A stretch of 9,333 nucleotides of DNA from Actinomycetes bacterium (GCA_023427825.1 JAEZAI010000310.1:1-9333), one strand, 5' to 3'. Shown: positions 1-6,608, counted from the stretch's first letter. The notes: generated from the sequence alone by a model not told the origin. Made by a program: numbers and translations.

Positions 1-2252
1 CGGCCCCGGCGGGCCCCCCCCCCGCGCTCCACGACCGGTTGCTCCGCGTCCGCGCCCGTCCCGGTTGCGGCGTCGGTGGCGTCCGCGGTCGCCGCTCCCT
101 CGACCGGATCGATCGCCGCGGCGGGTCCCCCGTCGCCCCTGCGGTCGTCCGCGTGGTCGTCCGCGCCACCGGTCGGACCGTCGTCGGGTCCCTCGCGGCG
201 CCGTCGGCGGTCGCGCCGGATCGACACGAACCACCATCCGGCGAGGAACAGGAGCGACACGATCGAGAGCGCTGCGCCGACGCCGGAGATCGTCGACGAG
301 GTGACCGGGATCGCCACGGACGGCAGCGCGAGCTCGCCGTCGGGCGAGGAGGCGTCGATTCGCAGCAGCGTGCCGCCGGGCGCCCTGGAGGTGACGGCGA
401 TGTCGATGCGGTTCTCCCCGGGGTGGAGCGTGACGCGTCGCCGGTCACCTCCGTCGATGTCGAGGCGGACCGAGCGGATCCGGAGCTCGATCTCCACGTC
501 GTAGGGGAGGTCGTTGCGGAAGCGCAGCGGGATCTGCTGGTTCTCGCCGGTGATCACCACACGACGCGCCTTGGGCATCTCGATGCGGCCCGTGACCCCC
601 CGGATGTCGGCGTCGATGGCCGTGTGGAACCGGTCGCGCTGGGCGGCCGACATGGCGCGGTCGAGCGTCTGTGCGTCCAGCAGCTCCCACTCGGACGCCT
701 CGGCCGTGGCGGTCGGCGCCAGCGACCGGAACCCGTTGATCCGGGCGCGGGTGTCGGCCACGCCGCGCACGGCCGTTCGCTGGTCCGCGCCCGCGGTCGG
801 GAGTTGCGCGGTCACCTGGTCGCCGTCGACGACCGCCGGCGACGTCGGGACGGCCGTGGGGTCGGTCGTGATCGGACCTGGCGTGGCGAGCGCGCCGAGC
901 AGGGCCGAGAGCACCGCCGGGTCGGTGGACGGCGGCAGCGACAGGACGGCGCTCGGGCCGGGGAACGCACCCTCGGACGTCGACGCCGTGAACCAGGTGG
1001 CCATCAACGTCGTGATGATGCGGTTCGTCCGCTCGCCCACGCCGACGTCCGCGGCGAGCGCGTCGGTGAGGCCCGGATCGGGCGCGGTGGCGGTCAGGTC
1101 GGACGGGGTCAGGCCGACCGCGCTCGTCATCACCGTCCTGGGCTCGAGGTCGCGATCCGTGAGCCGGAGCCGGTCCGCGGCGGTGACCACGCGGCGCACG
1201 CCGAACGCATCCAGCAGCTCCAACGCCGGGGTGGTGACGGTGTCGTCGCCGTACCACGACGCGCCGACCGGCTCGACCGCCAGCGCGTCCTCGATGGCGG
1301 TGTTGCCGAGGGCGATCTGGCGGAGCACCTCGGCGCCGCCGTCGGGTGCGTCGACCAGCCCGCCGGTGTCCACGGCCACGTACGGCATCCGGGCGACGGC
1401 CACGCCGCCGGGGCTCCGGAGTGCGTCCTGTAGACGGCCGAGGGTCGCCCGGTCGGTCGGGTCCTCCGATCGGGCGAGCGCGTCGAGCAGGTTGGGTCGG
1501 ATCGCGAGGGTGAGCGGCGCCTGCGGGACGGTGGAGACGAGCGACGCCACCTCGGACAGCGACCGTCGCGAGGCGTCGTCCAGGTCGGGCCGCCCGTCGG
1601 GGGTCAGCGCCGCCGGCCCGTCGACCACGCTGAACATCGACAGCGAGAGCGTGCCGGGCGCGCCGTCCGCGGTGGTGGGCATCTCCTCGGGCAGCCGGTT
1701 GAGGAACACGGTCGACGCCGCGAGCTCGTCCCCCGCGGCGTCGGTGACGCTGACCGACACCGGATGGATGCCGGGATTGGGCAGCAGCAGGCGGTCCGAG
1801 GACCCCGAGCGACCCGAACGGATCGGGATGTCCACGACCACGCCGACCGCGGGGTCGCCGAGCTCGGCCAGTGGGCGGCTCGCCGGGGACTGCATCATGC
1901 CGGGCAGGTCCTCGCCGGCGACGGCGTCGGCGACCACGTCGCGCAGGGAGTCGGACCTCGACGCCCGGAGCCGCTGGTGCACCGCCGTGCGGATGACGGC
2001 GTCGGGCGGGACCGCGCCCTCGATGCGCAGCTCCACGCGGAAGTCGCCGTCGGGCTCGACCCACGGCGTGACCGACGTGACCCGGATGGTCGTCGAGTCC
2101 TGGCGGGCGGACCCGGCGGGACCCGAGCGGGCGCCCGCCGGCGCGGCGAGCGGGAGCAGCAGTGCGAGCAGCCCCGCGAGCAGCGCCGACGAAGCCCGGG
2201 CGCTCAGGGGCGTGCCGGTGCTCGTCGGGATCCGGGCGCTCGGGACCCTCAT
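1..2252 (-). CDS. DUF6049-like secreted, C-terminally membrane-anchored protein (partial, 3' end off window)
   Basis: An open frame of 750 codons runs from ATG at 2252 to the left edge with no stop, so the C-terminus is missing. Seen: a hydrophobic Ala/Leu-rich segment at residues ~20-38 ending in small residues (signal peptide or anchor), a large extracytoplasmic region, one transmembrane helix at ~655-677 (includes LLFLAGWWF), then an Arg cluster and a hydrophilic Asp/Gly-rich tail. This topology puts ~600 residues outside the membrane and the tail in the cytosol. Residues ~245-370 (LTLAIRPNLLDAL, VAVARMPYVAVD, WYGDDTVTTPALELL) resemble actinobacterial DUF6049 proteins, which I recall as having a deacetylase-like fold. 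Residues ~560-650 look like a beta-sandwich. Mycobacterial Rv3909, next to the MurJ-like Rv3910, is a comparable protein, so a flippase gene may follow off the edge (inference). The start overlaps the upstream GNAT stop as ATGA and has no clear ribosome site, which suggests translational coupling. The family call is moderate. No catalytic role can be assigned. Confidence 0.7.
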   Translation of the reverse strand, partial: MRVPSARIPTSTGTPLSARASSALLAGLLALLLPLAAPAGARSGPAGSARQDSTTIRVTSVTPWVEPDGDFRVELRIEGAVPPDAVIRTAVHQRLRASRSDSLRDVVADAVAGEDLPGMMQSPASRPLAELGDPAVGVVVDIPIRSGRSGSSDRLLLPNPGIHPVSVSVTDAAGDELAASTVFLNRLPEEMPTTADGAPGTLSLSMFSVVDGPAALTPDGRPDLDDASRRSLSEVASLVSTVPQAPLTLAIRPNLLDALARSEDPTDRATLGRLQDALRSPGGVAVARMPYVAVDTGGLVDAPDGGAEVLRQIALGNTAIEDALAVEPVGASWYGDDTVTTPALELLDAFGVRRVVTAADRLRLTDRDLEPRTVMTSAVGLTPSDLTATAPDPGLTDALAADVGVGERTNRIITTLMATWFTASTSEGAFPGPSAVLSLPPSTDPAVLSALLGALATPGPITTDPTAVPTSPAVVDGDQVTAQLPTAGADQRTAVRGVADTRARINGFRSLAPTATAEASEWELLDAQTLDRAMSAAQRDRFHTAIDADIRGVTGRIEMPKARRVVITGENQQIPLRFRNDLPYDVEIELRIRSVRLDIDGGDRRRVTLHPGENRIDIAVTSRAPGGTLLRIDASSPDGELALPSVAIPVTSSTISGVGAALSIVSLLFLAGWWFVSIRRDRRRRREGPDDGPTGGADDHADDRRGDGGPAAAIDPVEGAATADATDAATGTGADAEQPVVERGGGARRG
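14..23. repeat. 10-base C homopolymer within the DUF6049-like gene
   Basis: Ten consecutive C (G on the coding strand) encode three Gly codons plus the first base of an Ala codon in the hydrophilic C-terminal tail, right at the left edge. A length error here would shift the frame of the last visible codons. Confidence 0.6.
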
Positions 2253-2968
2253 GGGATCGCGCGGTGCAGGACGACCAGGTCCGTGGTGGTGGGCCGGAAC
2301 CCGAGCCGCTCGTAGAGGTCGAGCGCGCGGCGGTTCTCCTGCTGGGTGTTCACGAGCAGGCGGCGGCACCGTCGCCGGGCTGCCCAACGCATCGAGTCCA
2401 CGACCAGGGCACTGCCGACGCCGTGACCGGCCACGTCGGGGTCGGTCGCCAGCCGCTGCAGGAAGCCCTGGCCGGCGCCGCGTCCGGTGATCGCGTACCC
2501 GACGATCCGTTCGCCCTGGGCGGCCACGCGGAACCGGGTGACCGGAGTCGCGCGCTCCGCCTCGGCCATGGCGACGCGGTCCAGCCGCCAGAAGGTGGGG
2601 AAGGCGCGGCCGTCCACCGAGAGCGCGGTGGGACGGTCGTGGCGTCGCGCCCGTCGCAGCCGGACGCCGCGCGCGAGCTCGGGACGGGGCGGATCCAGGT
2701 CCCGCAGGTCGGGGGCGAGGACCTTGAGGCGGTCGTACGCGGCGAAGCCGGCCTCGGTGAACGCGCCGGCCTCGGAGGGGTGCAGGGCCGAGGTGATCAC
2801 CGACGAGTAGCCGGCCTCCTCGATCCGCACCAGGCAGCTCCGCAGCCCCTCGGCGGACGGCTCGCGGACCTGCGGCTGGAGCGCCAGGTAGGCGATGCGG
2901 TCGTCAGCGTGCCAGGGACCCACCCGGAAGCGGTCCTCCCCGACGCTCAGCAGCTGACGGCTGGCCAT
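2249..2968 (-). CDS. GNAT-family N-acetyltransferase
   Basis: 239 residues from ATG at 2968. The C-terminal half (~100-239) is a GNAT fold that would transfer acetyl from acetyl-CoA. The motif A region is FLQRLATDPDVAGHGVGSAL (residues 169-188), with pyrophosphate-binding loop AGHGVG at 180-185; the usual first Arg/Gln of the Q/RxxGxG/A signature is Ala here. Motif B is NTQQENRRALDLYERLGF (207-224). Residues ~1-95 are a second alpha/beta stretch (SSVITSALHPSEAGAFTEAGF) that looks like a degenerate GNAT half, a build common in actinobacterial two-part GNATs. The substrate is unknown. The gene ends in an ATGA overlap with the DUF6049-like gene, so the two are probably one transcript. It diverges from the deacetylase gene across a 219-base control region. 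No well-placed Shine-Dalgarno is visible: an AGGA lies only 2 bases from the ATG and a GGAG lies 13 bases away. It could instead be an envelope-related acetyltransferase serving its operon partner. Confidence 0.88.
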   Translation of the reverse strand: MASRQLLSVGEDRFRVGPWHADDRIAYLALQPQVREPSAEGLRSCLVRIEEAGYSSVITSALHPSEAGAFTEAGFAAYDRLKVLAPDLRDLDPPRPELARGVRLRRARRHDRPTALSVDGRAFPTFWRLDRVAMAEAERATPVTRFRVAAQGERIVGYAITGRGAGQGFLQRLATDPDVAGHGVGSALVVDSMRWAARRRCRRLLVNTQQENRRALDLYERLGFRPTTTDLVVLHRAIP

Positions 2969-3042
2969 GGTCCTGCGGGTGCTCCAGACGGTCTCGGACG
3001 GGTGCGGTCCGGGTCGAGGGGCCCGTGCTCGTGCGGGCGCAG

Positions 3043-3080
3043 GCCGATCCGGGCGGCCACCAACGATAGGTCCGATCGGC
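3043..3080. repeat. 7-bp inverted repeat around a possible minus-strand -10
   Basis: GCCGATC at 3043-3049 and its reverse complement GATCGGC at 3074-3080 flank 24 bases. Those bases hold TATCGT on the minus strand (3068-3063), a fair TANNNT box for the GNAT operon. The right arm also forms the palindrome CCGATCGG. It could be an operator or chance in GC-rich DNA. Confidence 0.3.
3063..3068 (-). promoter_or_regulatory. Candidate -10 box for the GNAT/DUF6049 operon
   Basis: Read on the minus strand the bases are TATCGT, matching the TANNNT core. It would start transcription near 3055 and give a leader of roughly 85-90 bases before the GNAT ATG at 2968. No convincing -35 is visible at 17-18 bases; that position falls inside the first unit of the tandem repeat array. 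Confidence 0.3.
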
Positions 3081-3084
3081 GGGG

Positions 3085-3153
3085 GGACGCCGTACCCCGG
3101 CGGCGGTGGACGCCGTCCCCCGGCGGAGGCGGACGCCGCACCTCGGCGGCCAG
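3085..3153. repeat. Three tandem 23-bp units, each with a CGCCG-N5-CGGCG dyad
   Basis: Units lie at 3085-3107, 3108-3130 and 3131-3153, each starting GGACGCCG. Units 1 and 2 differ at three positions; unit 3 is more diverged. The dyad arms are identical in all three (3088-3102, 3111-3125, 3134-3148), while the central five bases vary (TACCC, TCCCC, CACCT). The dyads recur every 23 bp, about two helical turns. The array ends next to the expected -35 of the deacetylase promoter and starts at the expected -35 of the candidate GNAT promoter. This fits a multi-site operator for a dimeric regulator shared by both operons (inference). Expansion of a simple GC-rich repeat is the alternative. Confidence 0.6.
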
Positions 3154-3174
3154 GGCCGCGCGGCGACGCGTCAC

Positions 3175-3187
3175 TACGCTGGGCGCG
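3175..3187 (+). promoter_or_regulatory. Probable leaderless promoter (-10 TACGCT) of the deacetylase-pcnA operon
   Basis: TACGCT at 3175-3180 matches TANNNT and lies exactly 7 bases before ATG at 3188, so the transcript would start at or next to the start codon. This is a common actinobacterial leaderless arrangement. No clear -35 is seen; the third repeat unit ends at 3153, just at the -35 position. Confidence 0.55.
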
Positions 3188-4207
3188 ATGTCGGTGCTCG
3201 TCTACGCGGATGACCGCTTCCTCTCCCACGACACCGGACCGTTCCACCCGGAGCGCCCGGACCGGCTCACGGCGGTCACCGATGGCCTCGTCCTGGCCGG
3301 CCTGGAGGACGCCGTGGAGCGGGTGGCCGCCCGCCCGGCCACCGACGAGGAGCTCCAGCGGGTGCACCCCGACGCGTTCGTCCGGGGCATCGAGCAGTTC
3401 TGCCGGTCCGGCCGCACGCACATCGACGGCGACACCGTCGTGTCGGAGCGCTCGGCCGAGCTGTCGCGGCTCGGATCGGGCGCGGGGGTCGACGCCGTCG
3501 AGCGGTTGGTCGCCGGCCAGGCCGATGCCGCGTTCGTGGCGCCGCGGCCACCCGGTCACCACGCCACCGCCACCAGGGCCATGGGCTTCTGCCTCTACAA
3601 CCACGTGGCCGTGACCGCCGCAGCGCTCGTCGCGGCGGGGGAGCGGGTGGCGATCGTCGACATCGACGCGCACCACGGCAACGGCACCCAGGACATCTTC
3701 TACCGGGACTCCGAGGTGCTCTACGTGAGCTGGCACCAGCACCCCCTGTACCCGGGCACCGGCATGGCCCGGGAGGTCGGCGCCGGGCCGGGCCACGGCA
3801 CCACGCTGAACCTGCCCATGCCGCCGGGCGCCACCGGCGACCACTACCGCACGTCGCTCGAGCAACTGGTCGCTCCGGCGGTGGCGGCGCACGGGGCCAC
3901 CTGGCTGCTGGTGTCGGCGGGGTTCGACGCCCATCGCGACGACCCGCTCACCGAGCTCGGCCTCACCTCCGGCGACTACGGCGACGTCGTCGCGGACCTC
4001 TTGGCCCTCGTGCCCGCGGGCCGCCGCATCGTGTTCCTGGAAGGGGGCTACGACCTGGAGGCGATCGCCAACTCCACGGCAGCGACGGTGAGCGCGCTGT
4101 TCGGCGAGCGCCTGCACCCCGAGCCGCCCACGGCCGGCGGACCCGGCGACGACGTCGTCGAGCGCGTGACGGCCGTGCGCGAGCGCATCGGTAGCCTCGA
4201 AGCGTGA
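3188..4207 (+). CDS. Class II-like HDAC-family deacetylase
   Basis: 339 residues, the usual length for single-domain bacterial members of the histone deacetylase/AcuC/acetylpolyamine amidohydrolase superfamily. These are Zn-dependent enzymes that remove acetyl groups from lysine, polyamine or small-molecule amides. The complete active site is visible: tandem His in RPPGHHA (H124, H125), zinc ligands D160 and H162 in DIDAHHGNGTQ, third ligand D247 in GFDAHRDDPL, and catalytic Tyr288 in LEGGYDL. The N-terminal HPERPDRL (~20-27) is also typical. There is no signal peptide, so it is cytosolic. The ATG start is supported by the family-typical N-terminus MSVLVYADD and by the TACGCT box 7 bases upstream. 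The stop overlaps the pcnA start (GTGA), implying one operon and coupled translation. The divergent neighbour encodes a GNAT acetyltransferase, which permits, but does not prove, an acetylation/deacetylation pair. The substrate cannot be read from the sequence. Confidence 0.94.
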   Translation: MSVLVYADDRFLSHDTGPFHPERPDRLTAVTDGLVLAGLEDAVERVAARPATDEELQRVHPDAFVRGIEQFCRSGRTHIDGDTVVSERSAELSRLGSGAGVDAVERLVAGQADAAFVAPRPPGHHATATRAMGFCLYNHVAVTAAALVAAGERVAIVDIDAHHGNGTQDIFYRDSEVLYVSWHQHPLYPGTGMAREVGAGPGHGTTLNLPMPPGATGDHYRTSLEQLVAPAVAAHGATWLLVSAGFDAHRDDPLTELGLTSGDYGDVVADLLALVPAGRRIVFLEGGYDLEAIANSTAATVSALFGERLHPEPPTAGGPGDDVVERVTAVRERIGSLEA

Positions 4208-5595
4208 TCCCCGCCCGCGCGCGTGAGCTGCTCGACGAGGTCCGCCCGCTGGCGGACCGCTTCGCCGCGGACGGGGCGAGGCTCTTCCTGGTCGGGGGCG
4301 TGGTCCGCGACCTGTTCGTGGCCGACGGCGTGGCGGCCGAGCGCATCGGCGACGACGTCGACCTGACCACCGACGCCGAGCCGGCACGGATCAAGTCGAT
4401 CGTCGGTCCGTTCGCGGACGCGGTGTGGACCCAGGGCGAGCGCTTCGGGACGATCGGCTGCACGATCGGCGACCGGACCTACGAGATCACGACCCACCGG
4501 GCCGAGGCCTACACGTCCGACAGCCGCAAGCCGCAGGTGGCCTACACGACCGACATCGAGGTCGACCTGTCCCGCCGGGACTTCACGGTCAACGCGATGG
4601 CGCTCGAGGTCACGTCCGCGACGCCGGCGCTGATCGACCCCTTCGGTGGCCTGGCGGACCTGGCGTCGGGGGTGCTGCGCACGCCGCTCGACCCCGACAT
4701 CAGCTTCTCCGACGATCCCCTCCGGATGCTGCGGGCGGCCCGCTTCGTCGCCCGCTACGGGCTCGAGCCCACGCAGGAGCTGGTCGCGGCCGTGCGCGGC
4801 GGCGTGGAGCGACTCGAGATCGTGAGCGCGGAGCGGGTCCGGGACGAGCTCTGCAAGCTCGTGGTCGTGGACGACCCGTCCAAGGGCCTGTGGTTCGTGC
4901 ACGACACCGGCCTGGCCGACATGTTCCTCCCCGAGCTGCCGGCCATGCGCCTGGAGCAGGACCCGATCCACCGCCACAAGGACGTGCTGAGCCACACGAT
5001 CGCCGTGGTGGCCAAGGCGCGCAACGAGCTGAAGGTGCGGCTGGCCGCGCTGTTCCACGACGTCGGCAAGCCGAAGACCCGTTCGATCGGCGGCAAGGGC
5101 GTGTCGTTCCACCACCACGAGGTGGTCGGCGCTCGCATGACCCGCGACCGGATGAAGGCGTTGAAGTTCAGCAACGAGATGGTCCAGGACGTGACCCAGC
5201 TCGTCTACCTGCACCTGCGGTTCCACACGTACCAGATGGGGTGGACCGACGCCGCGGTGCGGCGGTTCGTCCGGGACGCCGGGCCGCTGCTGCCCGAGCT
5301 GATCGCGCTCACCCGGGCCGACTGCACGACCCGGAACAGGAAGCGGGCCGAGGCGCTCGACCGGCGCATCGACGACCTGGAGGAGCGGATCGCCGCGCTG
5401 CAGGCGTCGGAGGAGCTGGCAGCGATCCGCCCCGACCTCGACGGCCAGCAGGTGATGACGCACCTGGGGATCGCGCCGGGACGCGAGGTCGGCCAGGCGC
5501 TCGAGCACCTGCTCGAGCTGCGGCTGGAGCACGGACCGCTGGGCGACGAGCGCGCCTACGCCGAGCTCGACGCCTGGTGGGCCGCCCGCACCTGA
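4204..5595 (+). CDS. pcnA: CCA tRNA nucleotidyltransferase (actinobacterial type, HD-domain)
   Basis: 463 residues from GTG at 4204. It adds or repairs the 3'-CCA end of tRNAs in the cytosol, using CTP and ATP. Class II nucleotidyltransferase signatures are in order: LFLVGGVVRDL (27-37), the metal-binding pair in DDVDLTTDA (D51, D53), RRDFTVNAMA (124-133), and the head-neck motif DPLRMLRAARFVARYGLEP (171-189). An HD domain follows (HKDVLSH at 258-264; LFHDVGKPKT at 283-292; SFHHHEVVGA at 301-310). The C-terminal part has RADCTTRNRK (371-380) and LGIAPGREVG (421-430), which I associate with actinobacterial CCA enzymes such as mycobacterial PcnA (Rv3907c). Despite the symbol, a poly(A) polymerase role is not expected; 'cca' is the equivalent name. 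The GTG overlaps the deacetylase stop by 4 bases with no obvious ribosome site, so translation is probably coupled. A strong hairpin follows 12 bases after the stop. Confidence 0.96.
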   Translation: MIPARARELLDEVRPLADRFAADGARLFLVGGVVRDLFVADGVAAERIGDDVDLTTDAEPARIKSIVGPFADAVWTQGERFGTIGCTIGDRTYEITTHRAEAYTSDSRKPQVAYTTDIEVDLSRRDFTVNAMALEVTSATPALIDPFGGLADLASGVLRTPLDPDISFSDDPLRMLRAARFVARYGLEPTQELVAAVRGGVERLEIVSAERVRDELCKLVVVDDPSKGLWFVHDTGLADMFLPELPAMRLEQDPIHRHKDVLSHTIAVVAKARNELKVRLAALFHDVGKPKTRSIGGKGVSFHHHEVVGARMTRDRMKALKFSNEMVQDVTQLVYLHLRFHTYQMGWTDAAVRRFVRDAGPLLPELIALTRADCTTRNRKRAEALDRRIDDLEERIAALQASEELAAIRPDLDGQQVMTHLGIAPGREVGQALEHLLELRLEHGPLGDERAYAELDAWWAART

Positions 5596-5607
5596 CCAGG
5601 GATATGG

Positions 5608-5643
5608 GGGTCGCGCCCGGACAAGGAGTGTCCGCTGCGACCC
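5608..5643. terminator. Bidirectional hairpin terminator between convergent genes
   Basis: Outer stem: GGGTCGC (5608-5614) pairs with GCGACCC (5637-5643). Inner stem: CGGACA (5618-5623) pairs with TGTCCG (5629-5634). The apical loop is AGGAG, and a small internal loop (GCC opposite CT) separates the stems. All 13 pairs are Watson-Crick. No U-tract follows on either strand, as is frequent in high-GC actinobacteria. It is the only prominent structure in the 63-base gap between pcnA and the methyltransferase stop, so it probably serves both. Confidence 0.7.
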
Positions 5644-5658
5644 GCAGATCCCGTGGCG

Positions 5659-6465
5659 TCAGATGCCGAGCTTGCGGGCGCGCACCACGAACGTCGGGGG
5701 CACCCATTCGAGCAGCGACGACGAGTGGATGCTCTGGGCGGGCACCGGCTCGGGCTCGAGCAGGGCGTCGACCTGGAAGTTCGACCGCGTCAGCGTGGTG
5801 AAGACGTCGCCGATCTGGTGGACGTGGGTCACGCCCTCGTCGCCACCGGCCCGCCACGCGAGCGGCGACGCGCTCCATGCGGTGCGCGTGAGGTAGGGCG
5901 ACGGCTGCTCGGGGTCGTCCTCGAGCATCGTCGCGAACGGGTGCGGCAGCGAGATCAGCAGCGCGCTGCCGGGCGTGAGCACGCGGTGCACCTGGCGGAA
6001 CACGCGGGCCAGGTCCTGCACGCCGGCGAGCGAGTACACGGCGAGGACCAGGTCGACGGTGTCGGCACGGACGAAGGCGAGATCGGCCAGGTCGCTGTGG
6101 TGGAACTCCACCCGCACCTCGGCCACGTCCGCAGCGGCACGGGCCTGTGCCAGCCGGGCGGTGGAGGCCTCGACGGCGGTGACGCGGGCGCCGCGGCGGG
6201 CCAGTGCGATCGTCGCCGCGCCGGCACCGCAACCGAGGTCGAGGACGCGCTTGCCGTCGACCGGTCCGATCAGCCGCTCGAGCGCCTCGTCGTCCAGGTC
6301 GGGGCCCAACCGGACCCGGTCCCGGCCGGCGTCGGCGCCGTGCGGGAAGCTGGCGGGCGGGAGCTGGTGGGGGGAGGCAGCGTCGCGGACGAGCGCCGGG
6401 CGCGAGCTGAGGTTGCCGGCCGACGGATGGCGCGGTCGACCGGTCGCGGAGGCGGAGGTACCCAT
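5659..6465 (-). CDS. Class I SAM-dependent methyltransferase
   Basis: 268 residues from ATG at 6465. The Rossmann-type methyltransferase core spans ~70-175: motif I VLDLGCGAGAATIALA (74-89), acidic ribose-binding E99 in VTAVEAS, adenine-side HHSDLADL (122-129), motif IV-like VDLVLAVYSLAGVQD (137-151), and post-motif RVLTPGSALLISLPHP (161-176). This is the Methyltransf_11/UbiE-like pattern; the methyl acceptor is unknown. Residues 1-~40 are Ser/Ala/Pro-rich and look poorly structured, so a later start is possible, though I saw no strong alternative. The C-terminal ~90 residues (HQIGDVFTTLTRSNFQVDALLEPEP) are the usual substrate-side extension. There is no good Shine-Dalgarno before the ATG. 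A CAGACT box on the minus strand (6479-6474) lies 8 bases upstream and could be a weak leaderless -10. It is convergent with pcnA and divergent from the DUF5318-like gene, so it is probably monocistronic. Confidence 0.88.
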   Translation of the reverse strand: MGTSASATGRPRHPSAGNLSSRPALVRDAASPHQLPPASFPHGADAGRDRVRLGPDLDDEALERLIGPVDGKRVLDLGCGAGAATIALARRGARVTAVEASTARLAQARAAADVAEVRVEFHHSDLADLAFVRADTVDLVLAVYSLAGVQDLARVFRQVHRVLTPGSALLISLPHPFATMLEDDPEQPSPYLTRTAWSASPLAWRAGGDEGVTHVHQIGDVFTTLTRSNFQVDALLEPEPVPAQSIHSSSLLEWVPPTFVVRARKLGI

Positions 6466-6594
6466 CGCCGCTCAGTCTGGCGGAGCGGCCCTGGCGGGTC
6501 GTGGACCGTCTGCGGGTCCGTCGCGACGCTCGGCGGTCGCTTCCCGACGGCCCCGAGGACGTGGCCGCGGCCGTGTTCCCCAACCGGTGGGCGG

Positions 6595-6608
6595 TACCCT
6601 TGGCGGCC
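6595..6608 (+). promoter_or_regulatory. Probable leaderless promoter (-10 TACCCT) of the DUF5318-like gene
   Basis: TACCCT at 6595-6600 matches TANNNT and is followed after 8 bases by GTG at 6609. The same geometry precedes the deacetylase gene. No convincing -35 element is visible. If real, it fixes the start of the gene at 6609 rather than at the in-frame GTG at 6501. Confidence 0.5.

Noticed and set aside
445..2064. Long minus-strand open frame rich in Arg/Gly/Pro, overlapping the DUF6049-like gene in another frame
   Set aside because: Its composition is that of an off-frame reading of GC-rich coding DNA. The frame starting at 2252 has a signal peptide, TM helix and normal codon bias. The long plus-strand frames over 39-1433 and 514-2490 are rejected for the same reason.
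3085..3153. Short CRISPR-like array
   Set aside because: The 23-bp units are contiguous with no unique spacers, and no cas genes are present.
2162..3187. Possible N-terminal extension of the deacetylase frame upstream of 3188
   Set aside because: The frame is open by GC bias only. It crosses the divergent gene and the repeat array, and family homology starts at MSVLVYADD just after a good -10 box.
4048..5532. Long minus-strand open frame antisense to pcnA
   Set aside because: It mirrors the codon bias of the CCA-enzyme gene on the plus strand and shows no domain of its own.
6503..6528. Small inverted repeats (GGACC/GGTCC and the 10-bp palindrome CGTCGCGACG) between the methyltransferase and DUF5318-like genes
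   Set aside because: Arms are short and such palindromes are frequent at this GC content; there is no second copy to support a binding site.
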